A stretch of DNA of 64,000 bases from Chthonomonas sp. UBA2362 (GTDB lineage: Bacteria > Armatimonadota > Fimbriimonadia > Fimbriimonadales > Fimbriimonadaceae): positions 420,473 through 484,472 of the forward strand of contig DDTO01000004.1 in assembly GCA_002344135.1 (NCBI GenBank). The letters run 5' to 3'. The translations under genes and the position numbers were made by a program. Shown in pieces: positions 15,738-24,184 of the stretch (position 1 is the stretch's first letter; every line of letters starts with the position of its first letter). Below the pieces are notes generated by a model that made no database searches, was not told the origin of the DNA, and saw nothing but the letters and a program-made list of their open reading frames with translations.

Positions 15738-16772
15738 TCAGCGAAGACGGGTCGACTTTCCGAGCGGATTGTCCAGTCGGATGATCGGGGTCGTTAGGCC
15801 CACCCCTCGCGATCCTGGACCCTCGTGATAGAAATCCTTGATGCGAAAGACGATGGATGGAACGTAATCAATTCCCTCGATCCGAGCTCCATCGGCGAAT
15901 GATGTGGCGTCCGCACGAGAGCCAAGCCGAAGGAGGTCCCCATCGATGATCAGGGATCGGGCCATGGATTTCATACGGTCGGAAAGATCGCTAAGCGACT
16001 TAGGCTTCTCGCTCAAGTGAATGTCGCTATACTCCGCGAGCAAATACGGCATAGCGAGGTTCGCCGCCCTCTCGTATTCCGCTGTCGCTTCAGCGACCCG
16101 CTCGCTCAGAATCTTGGTAAAGGTTTGGATACCTTCCAGCCGATCTTCCTGAGAGCCGGATGAATCAGCGAATGTGAAAGTGAGGCTCGCACGCCGGCTA
16201 GTCTCCGGCTGTTCGGGGCCGATGCCTATGGGGTACTTGTCCCCTGGTACTGGCGTCGGGTCAACGAGCATCCCCAGCGTGTCGTCGAAAGAGCGTTTAC
16301 TTTTCGGGCCGATATCCACCGTCGCGCTTCGATCTCCGCGCTTGAACTCTAACAAGAGCTGAGGTTCGAAGGTGAATGGGGCGCTCTTCGATCGTAGCAG
16401 CATCGATGTTCGATCGCCCGCCTGTCGAGCGATCTCCCGCCGTATCAATTCTTGATGTTCGGGAGGAAGATCATTCAGGTTTTTCGGAATCCGCGCCTCC
16501 TGACTCGAAGAAGCCAAGAACTGAATCAGCTTTGCGCGCCCCAAGGCTTGATCGATCGACAGGATGTCTCGTTGCGAAACGTACGTGACTTCGCCCTCGA
16601 TGATTACCGTCAGCTTCTCTTGCTTCGCCAACTCGCGAAGGGACTCCTCGGTCTCGCAGGACAAAATCCGTGCCTCAAGTTTCGGTTCCGGACGGTCGAA
16701 CGCGAAGACCACTTGATCGAGCCGAGTTGTCAACGCCAAGACGGAGAATGCGACAGGGAGGAAGTTGATCAT
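15738..16772 (-). CDS. Secreted protein of unknown function
   Basis: 344 residues from ATG 16772, chosen because MINFLPVAFSVLALTTRLDQ is a signal-like segment; the in-frame extension upstream is Arg/Ser-rich and unlikely. The N-terminal half has TEESLRELAKQEKLTVIIEG and VTYVSQRDILSIDQALGRAK, again like an STN or secretin-type small domain. The C-terminal half has an alpha-helical run (VAEATAEYERAANLAMPYLL). Its layout resembles the 13989-15098 protein. No function is assigned. Confidence 0.65.
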   Translation of the reverse strand: MINFLPVAFSVLALTTRLDQVVFAFDRPEPKLEARILSCETEESLRELAKQEKLTVIIEGEVTYVSQRDILSIDQALGRAKLIQFLASSSQEARIPKNLNDLPPEHQELIRREIARQAGDRTSMLLRSKSAPFTFEPQLLLEFKRGDRSATVDIGPKSKRSFDDTLGMLVDPTPVPGDKYPIGIGPEQPETSRRASLTFTFADSSGSQEDRLEGIQTFTKILSERVAEATAEYERAANLAMPYLLAEYSDIHLSEKPKSLSDLSDRMKSMARSLIIDGDLLRLGSRADATSFADGARIEGIDYVPSIVFRIKDFYHEGPGSRGVGLTTPIIRLDNPLGKSTRLR

Positions 16773-16908
16773 GGGATGGGCTACCAAAGGAAGTATGGCG
16801 CACCAGCAAGGGTCCGCCACACTTTGTCGTTCAAATGAGCGTCCCGAAACTCTTCTTCGTTGACGCGGTGGGAACGATGAGCATGTAAGCCACCGGGCCG
16901 AGCGCTGT

Positions 16909-18102
16909 TCAGCGTCGCTCCTCACTCAGCACTGGCATCTCCAACTGACGCACCGACAGGAACTCGCACCCCGTGTCAGTAACGACAGCCATCTCCTCGA
17001 TCCCTAGGTAGCCCCGCCCAGGAACGTCGACGCCGAGTTCGAGGGTGTAGACCTCGCCGGGCACGATTTCACCTTCGGGAGTGTTGCCGTAGCGTTCCCA
17101 TCTCGGGCCGAGCAGGGTGCCGCCATCGTGAGCGACCCGGCCGACTTGGTGCCCGAAGGCGTGAAGGAACTCCGGATAGCCGCGCTCGACCAGGGCGGTG
17201 CGGGCGGCTTCGTCCACCCGCCAGCCGGCAATACCCGGCCGGAGCGCCTCGGCGCCGGCAGAGATCGCGGCGTTCACGGCGGTCAGCCCGTCGAGGGCAT
17301 CGGCGGGTGGCTCGGAGCCGACGAACCAGCAGCGCTGGATGTCGCTCGAATAGCCTTCCAAGGTGACACCGAGGTCGATGTGGAAGATGTGCCCCTCCTC
17401 CAGGCGAATGCCAGTCGAGGGGATGCCGTGGCCGATCATGCTGTGTGGCCCGCTGTTCACGATCGGATCACCGGATTCGTCCCAGGCGAAATCCAGGCCG
17501 CGCTCGCGCATTCGGCGCTGTATTTGGTCGTAGACCTCGCGCTCGCTCACTCCGACCCGGGCAAAGGTCGGCACCTCGGCGAAGATGAGGTCGCCTGCGG
17601 CGATGGCCGCGCGAATGCGGACCAGTTCGGTGGGTGTCTTCACCCCGCGCAGACGCCTTACGAGGCCCTCGGCACTCTCCAGCGAATCTTCGAAGCGCGT
17701 GCCAACGAGGTGCCGCAGCAGGACGAGGTACATGCCATGGGTGAGACCATCCGCCTTGACGTCGCTCTCCGAGAAGTTCACCGCGATGCGTGGATTGGGG
17801 CCGCACGAGCGTTCGAGGACCTCCAGGAACGGCTCTCGGATGCTCTGAACATAGGGCACGACCTCGTCCCAATCGCCCGATGCGCGCAGGGGATCGGCAT
17901 CGTAGTTGCCGACAATCGCCACCCGACGGCCGCTTCGGTCCACCACGAGCGCGCTTTGCCAAGTCAGCCCTCCGTCCAGGATCAGGGGCAGCACGGGATC
18001 GGAGCCGCCCGCGGTTTCACGGATGAAGGTCAGCCAAACATCGATGCCGGCCGCTCGAACGAGTTCCCCGGCTTGCAGAAGCTTTTCGCTGGTGAGAGAC
18101 AT
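16909..18102 (-). CDS. M24 family metallopeptidase (Xaa-Pro aminopeptidase-like)
   Basis: 397 residues from ATG 18102 (MSLTSEKLLQAGELVRAAGI); the in-frame extension upstream lacks conservation-like sequence. The creatinase-like N-domain (about 1-150) is followed by the pita-bread domain. The five expected metal ligands are visible: both Asp in HIDLGVTLEGYSSDIQRCWF, His in FGHQVGR, Glu in YTLELGV and Glu in GIEEMAVV. It probably removes N-terminal residues before proline from cytoplasmic peptides, but related enzymes have other amide substrates. Downstream there is an unrelated minus-strand gene at 136 bp. Confidence 0.88.
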   Translation of the reverse strand: MSLTSEKLLQAGELVRAAGIDVWLTFIRETAGGSDPVLPLILDGGLTWQSALVVDRSGRRVAIVGNYDADPLRASGDWDEVVPYVQSIREPFLEVLERSCGPNPRIAVNFSESDVKADGLTHGMYLVLLRHLVGTRFEDSLESAEGLVRRLRGVKTPTELVRIRAAIAAGDLIFAEVPTFARVGVSEREVYDQIQRRMRERGLDFAWDESGDPIVNSGPHSMIGHGIPSTGIRLEEGHIFHIDLGVTLEGYSSDIQRCWFVGSEPPADALDGLTAVNAAISAGAEALRPGIAGWRVDEAARTALVERGYPEFLHAFGHQVGRVAHDGGTLLGPRWERYGNTPEGEIVPGEVYTLELGVDVPGRGYLGIEEMAVVTDTGCEFLSVRQLEMPVLSEERR

Positions 18103-18185
18103 TTCGAAGAGGTTAGCCCAGTTGCCTGAAGGACGGCGGACCTCTCCGCGGTTCGCGGACCTCTCCCCGGTCGCTACGCTCACCG

Positions 18186-18212
18186 ACCCTCTCCACCGCA
18201 GCTGGAGAGGGT
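18186..18212. repeat. 10-bp inverted repeat in a CCCTC-rich intergenic stretch
   Basis: ACCCTCTCCA, 7-nt loop, TGGAGAGGGT. It lies in the 188-bp gap between the divergent M24 peptidase and GNAT genes. The gap also holds repeats of GGACCTCTCC (around 18137 and 18159). The style is the same as the hairpins at 6096-6117 and 6128-6187, so it may be another member of a REP-like set. Confidence 0.55.
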
Positions 18213-18290
18213 GCGGGTCTCGACCGCTCAGCGGCCTTCCTTTGCGGCGAGGAAGGGTGAAACCTAGGTGCCATCGGGTATGAGAGCGCG

Positions 18291-19061
18291 ATGGAGGCGC
18301 GGCCGATCAGGCTCGACGAGGCAGAGACCTTTCTACGTCTGCTGTGCGACGTTTTCGATCTCGATTACGGCCGAGCGCATGGCGTGTTCATGACCGAGCC
18401 GTTCTTCGATCTCGAACGGAAGTGGGCGCTCTTCGATGGCGGCCAGATGCGCTCGGTCCTCACGCTGACGCCTCTTGAGTTCGGATGGGGGACGGCGGTC
18501 GGTATCTCGGGTGTCGCCACGCATCCTCGGTTCCGGGGCCTCGGCTTGGCCGGTCGCCTGCTTAACGCCTCGCTCGCCGCCGCTGCAACCCACGGCGTGG
18601 AGGCGGCCTATCTCTTCGCCGACGATCCCCGCCTCTACGTGCGGCACGGCTTCGTCGAGGTCGATCGGAAGGTGCGGGGGCTGATCGAGGTGGACAAAGA
18701 CACCCCGCCAGGGCCCCCGATGGAGTTCGAGCACGTGCAGGCACTCTACACCGCCTGGGCCAGCGAGCATCCGGACCGGCTTCGCCGCAGCGAGAGGCAT
18801 TGGCAGCTTTGGAAGTGGCACATGCGCTCGTGCGAGAGCGCAGGGGAGGGGTACGTTTGCCATGAGGCGGGCCTCGTCAGAGAAGCCGTAGGCCTCGGCC
18901 ACCTTTCTGCCTGGCCGGTCGTGTCTGAAGCCCAGTGGATGGGGCTGAGCACTTTGACCGACGCGCTGGCGGTGCCTTTACGGAGCCGGGTGGCGGAGTC
19001 CTTCCTGCTCGCCTGGGGAACCCAGCGGGTTCCCCAGATGTTCCTCACCGATCAGTTCTGA
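18291..19061 (+). CDS. GNAT family N-acetyltransferase
   Basis: 256 residues. The acetyl-CoA-binding motif is RFRGLGLAGRLL (about 83-94), preceded by ISGVATHP, the usual beta-4 strand of GNAT enzymes. A second part (about 140-256) may be a C-terminal extension as in Eis-like or two-domain acetyltransferases. Its 3' end overlaps the end of the convergent gene by 10 bp. The substrate is unknown. Confidence 0.82.
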   Translation: MEARPIRLDEAETFLRLLCDVFDLDYGRAHGVFMTEPFFDLERKWALFDGGQMRSVLTLTPLEFGWGTAVGISGVATHPRFRGLGLAGRLLNASLAAAATHGVEAAYLFADDPRLYVRHGFVEVDRKVRGLIEVDKDTPPGPPMEFEHVQALYTAWASEHPDRLRRSERHWQLWKWHMRSCESAGEGYVCHEAGLVREAVGLGHLSAWPVVSEAQWMGLSTLTDALAVPLRSRVAESFLLAWGTQRVPQMFLTDQF

Positions 19062-20770
19062 GGTGGTGTATCGCGCGCCGTAAGGGCGACCAGCAAGAAC
19101 ATCTCGTCGGTGGTCTCCTCACCCCAAGTGATGTCCTTCGGCGGGCTGTTCGGATTTTTCGGGTTGTTGGCCGAGTTGTCGTACACGGCTTCGATGTGGA
19201 CCTTCGAGCCACGCGGCAGACGGATCGGCTCCTTGAAGGCGTAGGTGAACTGCCAGTTGAAGTCCCAGTCCTGCACCCAGATGAGGGGCTTGCGGCTGCC
19301 GTCGGGCAGCTCGGCTTCGGCCTTCATCGACTTGCCCAGCATGTGCATGTGCGGCATGACCCCGTAGCAGATCTGGTCCTGGAAAATGGGCACCGTCAGC
19401 TTGACGACCGCGTTCGCGTCGCCAGCCTTGAGGCGGAAGATCGGATTCGCGAGCCATTGAATGCGGACCTCGCGGTCCGCTGGCTTCTTCGAGAAGTACA
19501 GACCTAGCTTGGTCTGGTCCACCTCTTCTTTGCCGGTGAGGTGGTAGTGTACTTGGAGCACGACGTCGACGCCAGGATCGAGTCGGAAGCCGACGCCTTT
19601 GGGCAAGTTGACCGCCTGCGATCCCGGAGCCCAACCGCCTAGCGCGCCGTCCGGGATGAAGCCAGGGGCTCCGAAGGCGTTGTATCCATCTTGCCCGTCC
19701 TTCTCGCGTCCGTCGAGTTTGGCGGCCCGACCCTTGCCGTCGAGAAAAGCGATGACATGGTGGACGACCGCGCGGTTGCCCGGCTTGGCATCGATACCGG
19801 TGACCCAAACCGGCTCCTTCAGATTCGTCTTCAGGACGAAGTGGCGGTAGATGTCCCGCCCTTCGGCGGGCAGCTTGAAAGTCTTGCTCGGAGACAGGAC
19901 GAGGTCGGGTTCGCCCAACCCCCAGCCTTTCGGGAACGTGGGAGCCTTGGGCTCCTTGGCGATGTTACCGCGAGGAGCCTTAGCCAGGGCCCAATTTTGC
20001 AGCGTTGCGATCTCGAGGTCGGTGAGTCGGTTCTCCGCATGGAATTCACCGTAGCCGGGCACCGCTTTCCAGGGCGGCATCGAACGGCGCTTGGTGGCGG
20101 CGGCGATATTGTCCGCCCACTTCCGTGCCTCGTCGTAGCTCGTTAGCGAGAACGGCGCCACTTCGCCGGGTCGGTGGCAGGTCGTGCACGATCGGAAGAG
20201 GATCGGCGCGACATGCTCGGCGAAGTTCACCTTTGCGACGGAGGGCGGCTCGGGGCCAGCCATGAGCAGGCAGCCAAACGCACTCGTCTTGGTCACCGAA
20301 GGCTTCTTGCCGCTGACGACGGCGGCGAGAGCATCGCGCAGGTAGGTCTTCTTGACGGAGTCTGACTGCTTCGAGTCGTCGATCGCGCCAAGGTAGGCAA
20401 CCTTTCCGTTCTCGTCCAGGACAACGGCGGTGGGGATGGTCTTGACCCCAATCGCTCGGGCCAGTACGCCAGCGGGATCGAGTTCGTAATCGAAGACGTA
20501 CTTCCGCTCGCGGACATACCGCTCGACCGCCTCCTTCGACTCCAATTCGTTAGGGAAGTACGCCTTGAACTCTACGCCCTTTACACCGAACTCCTCGACA
20601 AGCCGGTTGATGCGCGGCGTGTACTGCATCGCGACTGGACAGTCGGTGCTCAAGAAGAACATCACTGTCGCCTTTCGCGACGGCGTGGCTTTCTCGCCAT
20701 CGGTGGCGAACCCTCCCAGGACGAGCGCTCCGGCCAAGACGAAAGAACCCAACAGAACGAGCTTTGGCAT
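19052..20770 (-). CDS. Thioredoxin-like / cytochrome c / copper type II monooxygenase-like fusion protein
   Basis: 572 residues from ATG 20770 (MPKLVLLGSFVLAGALVLGG, an export signal). A thioredoxin fold (about 30-165) has FFLSTDCPVAMQYTP with one cysteine (near 44) instead of CxxC, and a cis-Pro loop IPTAVVLDE. A cytochrome c segment has CTTCH (about 195) and a methionine in KRRSMPPWK, so one covalent haem is likely. The C-terminal half has HHVIAFLDG (about 337), VHYHLTG (about 408) and MPHMHMLGKSM (about 475), the spacing of copper ligands in PHM/DBM-like monooxygenases. It is a periplasmic redox protein of unknown substrate; similar fusions occur in Planctomycetes and Acidobacteria. Confidence 0.8.
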   Translation of the reverse strand: MPKLVLLGSFVLAGALVLGGFATDGEKATPSRKATVMFFLSTDCPVAMQYTPRINRLVEEFGVKGVEFKAYFPNELESKEAVERYVRERKYVFDYELDPAGVLARAIGVKTIPTAVVLDENGKVAYLGAIDDSKQSDSVKKTYLRDALAAVVSGKKPSVTKTSAFGCLLMAGPEPPSVAKVNFAEHVAPILFRSCTTCHRPGEVAPFSLTSYDEARKWADNIAAATKRRSMPPWKAVPGYGEFHAENRLTDLEIATLQNWALAKAPRGNIAKEPKAPTFPKGWGLGEPDLVLSPSKTFKLPAEGRDIYRHFVLKTNLKEPVWVTGIDAKPGNRAVVHHVIAFLDGKGRAAKLDGREKDGQDGYNAFGAPGFIPDGALGGWAPGSQAVNLPKGVGFRLDPGVDVVLQVHYHLTGKEEVDQTKLGLYFSKKPADREVRIQWLANPIFRLKAGDANAVVKLTVPIFQDQICYGVMPHMHMLGKSMKAEAELPDGSRKPLIWVQDWDFNWQFTYAFKEPIRLPRGSKVHIEAVYDNSANNPKNPNSPPKDITWGEETTDEMFLLVALTARDTPPQN

Positions 20771-20866
20771 ACCGAAATCCCTTTGCGGCAAATCCGCTAG
20801 TCATAGTATACGGGCAGCCTTGCTCGATCTTCACCCCCTTGAGCGCTGTGGCGGGTAAAAGGGGGA

Positions 20867-22558
20867 ATGCCGGACGGCTGGGGGTTACTGCTCGATCTGT
20901 TGGTCACCCTGACTGCCGCGTTGCTGCTCGGGCTCGTGATGGAGAAGCTTCGGCAGAGCGCCGTGATCGGCTACTTGCTGGCCGGGGTGGCGGTCGGCCC
21001 GGGTGCAGCGGCGTGGATTCGTGATGCCGACACCGTCGTTATTCTCGCCGAACTCGGCGTAGCACTCCTGCTCTTTACGATCGGCCTTGAGTTCTCTTGG
21101 CGTCGGCTCGTACGGCTGGGCAAGGTTGCGTTCGTGGGCGGCCCCCTCCAAGTCATCCTCGTCCTGAGCCTCGGCGGCGCAGCGGCGTATGCGTTCGGCA
21201 TGGACCTGAAGGCATCCATCGCGCTGGGCGCGATCGCGAGCCTCGCAAGCACCGCAGTGGTCCTCCGGCTGCTCAAGGACCACAACGACCTAGACAGCGT
21301 ACACGGCAAGAGCGCGATCGGCATCCTGCTCGCCCAGGACATCGCGGTCGTGCCCCTCGTGATGCTCCTGACCTTTCTCGGCGGCGTAACACCAACGAGC
21401 GGCAAGGGAGCCGGGGGCATCGGCCAGACCCTCCTCAACGCCTCGATGCTCGTCGGGGCGCTACTTCTGCTGGTCATGCTCGTGCTGCCACGGATCTTGG
21501 ACGCGCGTACCGTGGCCCGCAACCGAGAGTTCACGATCCTCATCGCGATCGCCACGTGCATGGCGGCGACTTGGGGAGCACACGCGGCGGGTCTCTCGCC
21601 GGCACTAGGAGCGTTCCTGGCCGGCATGCTGCTCGCGGAATCGAAGTTCGCCGACCAGATGCGCTCGGACGTGAATCCGCTCAAGACACTCTTCGTCACT
21701 CTCTTCTTTGCCTCGATCGGCCTCGTGCTGGACGTCCATTTCTTCGCCGACCATTGGCTGCTCATCTTGGGCACTCTCATCCCGGTCTGCATTGGCAAGG
21801 CTCTCTTCACATTCCTGGCCTGCAAACCCTTCGTACCCTCGGTCATCGCCAGCGCGGCAACCGGCATCGTCTTGTGCCAGATCGGAGAGTTCTCGTTCGT
21901 TCTTGCCCAAGTAGCCCACAGAGGCTTGCTCCTCGACGAGTTTCTGTTTCAACTGGTCGTTGCCGTCTCGGTCACGAGCCTGGTGCTCACGCCATTCGTG
22001 GTGCCTCGGGCGGCCTCGTGGTCGCGTGCCCTTGCGAAGCGCGTCCTGCCCGGTCGAGTGCTGGCTGGCGCGGAGAATGAGACCAAACGCAGAGAAAGAC
22101 TCACTGGCCATGTGATCCTCGCCGGCTACGGCGAAGCGGGCCAGCGTGCGGCGGAGGTTCTTGGCGACACAGGGTTCAAGGTCTTAGTCATGGAGTTGAA
22201 CCCACATCTCGTGCGACAGGCGGAATCGAAGGGGTTCCTCGCCCGAGTGGGGGACGTCAGCCAAGCCGAGAACCTGCTCGAGGCGCACCTGCCGGAAGCC
22301 GCCGCACTCGTCATTACGATCCCGGAGCCGATTCTCTCTGGCGGGATTGCGGGTCTCTCGAAGATGCTGGCGCCGCACGTCCCCGTGGTCGTCCGATCCC
22401 GCTACCACATCATGGCGGAAGAACTCAACGTCAAGGGAGCCGACTTCGTCGTCGACGAAGAGACTCTAGTGGGCGACAAGCTGGGTCAGATGGTGGGCTC
22501 CTGTCTGGCGAAGTCGGAGCCCGAACCCGATCCCATTCCGGGCGCCTCGTCCCGGTGA
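20867..22558 (+). CDS. CPA2 / Kef-type K+(Na+)/H+ antiporter with RCK-N domain
   Basis: 563 residues. About 12 membrane segments (1-400), starting LLLDLLVTLTAALLLGLVME and including the CPA2 motif LLFTIGLEFSWRRLVRLG. It is followed by a cytoplasmic nucleotide-binding domain starting HVILAGYGEAGQRAAEVLGD (about 420), a Rossmann GxGxxG. Acidic residues later in the domain (VMELNP) fit NAD(H) binding. It may mediate glutathione- or NADH-regulated K+ efflux or Na+/K+ homeostasis. It is divergent from the thioredoxin/cytochrome gene with a 96-bp gap. Confidence 0.93.
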   Translation: MPDGWGLLLDLLVTLTAALLLGLVMEKLRQSAVIGYLLAGVAVGPGAAAWIRDADTVVILAELGVALLLFTIGLEFSWRRLVRLGKVAFVGGPLQVILVLSLGGAAAYAFGMDLKASIALGAIASLASTAVVLRLLKDHNDLDSVHGKSAIGILLAQDIAVVPLVMLLTFLGGVTPTSGKGAGGIGQTLLNASMLVGALLLLVMLVLPRILDARTVARNREFTILIAIATCMAATWGAHAAGLSPALGAFLAGMLLAESKFADQMRSDVNPLKTLFVTLFFASIGLVLDVHFFADHWLLILGTLIPVCIGKALFTFLACKPFVPSVIASAATGIVLCQIGEFSFVLAQVAHRGLLLDEFLFQLVVAVSVTSLVLTPFVVPRAASWSRALAKRVLPGRVLAGAENETKRRERLTGHVILAGYGEAGQRAAEVLGDTGFKVLVMELNPHLVRQAESKGFLARVGDVSQAENLLEAHLPEAAALVITIPEPILSGGIAGLSKMLAPHVPVVVRSRYHIMAEELNVKGADFVVDEETLVGDKLGQMVGSCLAKSEPEPDPIPGASSR

Positions 22559-22565
22559 TTTCGGC

Positions 22566-23186
22566 CTACTTCGCGTTCGTCAGCAGGATCGTTTGCCTGT
22601 CGGTGAAGACGTATCGCACTCCGAGCGCTCGCGCAAGAACGTCGAGGGCGTACTTCACGGAAGTCTTGATGAAGAAGGCATCCAACTTGTACCGCGGGAT
22701 CGACTCCGCAACCTCAATGGTGATACCGGCTTGTTTACCGATCTCTGCTACGGTCTCTCGGAGGTCGGTCTTCGACAGCCGGGTAGTGACGATCTTCGAC
22801 AGCACCTGAGCGGAGAGTTTGCCCTTCGGCGGCTCGACGACCGGCTTCGGCTGAGGAGCGAGGAGGGGAGCAACCTGGGGGATCGGTTTCTTCTTGCTGA
22901 TGAAGTAGATGCCGTCTTGAAGATCGACCTTCAGTTCGGCCGTGCGCAAAATGATACGGAGTGCGTCCTCGAAGTCGACGTCGGTCAGCGAGATGTACAG
23001 CACGAATCGGATATTGGGCTCGAGAACGAAGTCCTTCTTCGCCTGCGAGAACAGGTCCACCAGCACGCGGCGGACGTCGTCGCCTTTAGCAGAAATCGAA
23101 ACAGTCGGCGGACGTGAGGCGGCTGGATCTTGGGCAAGAGCCGCGGCGCTGAGCACAAAAATGAGGATCAGTAAGAGGCTTCTCAT
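22566..23186 (-). CDS. Secreted protein with STN/secretin N-domains
   Basis: 206 residues with a signal peptide (MRSLLLILIFVLSAAALAQD). Two small alpha/beta segments, VRRVLVDLFSQAKKDFVLEP with FEDALRIILRTAELKVDLQD (about 38-95), and LRETVAEIGKQAGITIEVAE (about 140-160), match the secretin/STN pattern 'DVLxxLaxqaGlxivxxpxV'. There is no beta-barrel, so it is not a full secretin. It starts 2 nt after the end of the zinc-finger gene, so the two are co-transcribed and may work together in a periplasmic sensing or pilus-related role. Confidence 0.75.
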   Translation of the reverse strand: MRSLLLILIFVLSAAALAQDPAASRPPTVSISAKGDDVRRVLVDLFSQAKKDFVLEPNIRFVLYISLTDVDFEDALRIILRTAELKVDLQDGIYFISKKKPIPQVAPLLAPQPKPVVEPPKGKLSAQVLSKIVTTRLSKTDLRETVAEIGKQAGITIEVAESIPRYKLDAFFIKTSVKYALDVLARALGVRYVFTDRQTILLTNAK

Positions 23187-23188
23187 GG

Positions 23189-24028
23189 CTACTTCTTCAA
23201 CTTGATCGGCTTGCCTGCTTCGTCGTACACCTTCAGGCCACCGGGGATCGACGACGCAGTTTTCTTGGCGGGCATCGCCCGGCGCTTGGTCCGCGCCGGC
23301 CTAGCCTTCGGCTTGGATTTGGGCTTGGCAACGGCCTTCGAAGTCGTGACGTGCTTTGTGACCGTCTTTGGGGGGGTCGGCTCGACGGCGGGAGTTTTGT
23401 CGTCAGGATCCGCGTTTGCCATCGACACCGCGTAACGGCCGACCGGGCGCTCCGATCCCTCGGACATCGGCATGGCGTCGACATCGTCGAGCACGTCGTC
23501 CGGGGCCTCACCGGCCGCCTCGAGGGCGGCATCGGCGCTGGCGGACTTGGTGTCGGCGACTTTAGGCGTTTCCGTCTTGACTTCCTTCGAGGTCTTATCT
23601 TGCGGAGCCGTCTTCGCCCCGAAGAGGCGGGTCGGATCACCCATGAAACTCATGGCGCCAAGGACGAGCGCGAGGGCGCCGGAGTAGTAGACCGGCTTCC
23701 AATTCCGGGTCGGAGTCGACTTGGAGGGTTCCTTCGCCGTGGCGGGTCGGAGCGCGGCGGGCACGGATTCGTCGGGAACCTCTTCTGCGGCGCGTGGCTC
23801 GATTCGGAGTTCTTGCCGTGTCGTCGCCGGTGCGGGATCGGGAGCGCCGACCGCCTTGAGCATCGACTGCAGGGACTGCTTCTTGACGCGCAGAACCTGG
23901 CGGCACGATTCGCATCCCGTGATGTGCCGCTCTAACTCGGCAACGGTTTCCTCTGCCATCGTGTCGCCGGCCAGATAGAGATTCATCTGGGCCTGGGCGA
24001 GCTGACATTCGACGCTATGGACCTGCAT
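23189..24028 (-). CDS. Zinc-finger anti-sigma-factor-like membrane protein
   Basis: 279 residues. The N-terminal domain has ELERHITGCESCRQVLRVKK (about 30-50), the HxxxCxxC zinc site of ZAS-type anti-sigma factors. A membrane segment follows (YYSGALALVLGAMSFMG, about 115-132). The external part is Ala/Pro/Lys-rich and ends in a basic tail (PKSKPKARPARTKRRAMPAKK). The usual partner, an ECF sigma factor gene, is not adjacent. The next gene encodes a secreted STN protein, which suggests a signal path from the periplasm. Confidence 0.75.
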   Translation of the reverse strand: MQVHSVECQLAQAQMNLYLAGDTMAEETVAELERHITGCESCRQVLRVKKQSLQSMLKAVGAPDPAPATTRQELRIEPRAAEEVPDESVPAALRPATAKEPSKSTPTRNWKPVYYSGALALVLGAMSFMGDPTRLFGAKTAPQDKTSKEVKTETPKVADTKSASADAALEAAGEAPDDVLDDVDAMPMSEGSERPVGRYAVSMANADPDDKTPAVEPTPPKTVTKHVTTSKAVAKPKSKPKARPARTKRRAMPAKKTASSIPGGLKVYDEAGKPIKLKK

Positions 24029-24184
24029 TCCTCACAACCTGCTTCAGGTTTTCTCGGGTCGGCCGGAGTCGGCCCACTCGAATTGTCGGCAGGTTTCCTC
24101 GGAGCTTGAGGGTGGACGGGAGAATTTGTGGAAATGGCAAGTGCGTACCGCGACGAACGAGGACGTGATGGGGTGGAATGAACC

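Noticed and set aside
15653..15784. 43-codon plus frame ending DRIALQLADRLL..., similar to the last residues of IspG (DRIALQLAD)
   Set aside because: It is short, overlaps the end of the minus-strand secreted gene and has no clear ribosome-binding site. The nine-residue match may be chance or an old duplication; it is too weak to call a gene.
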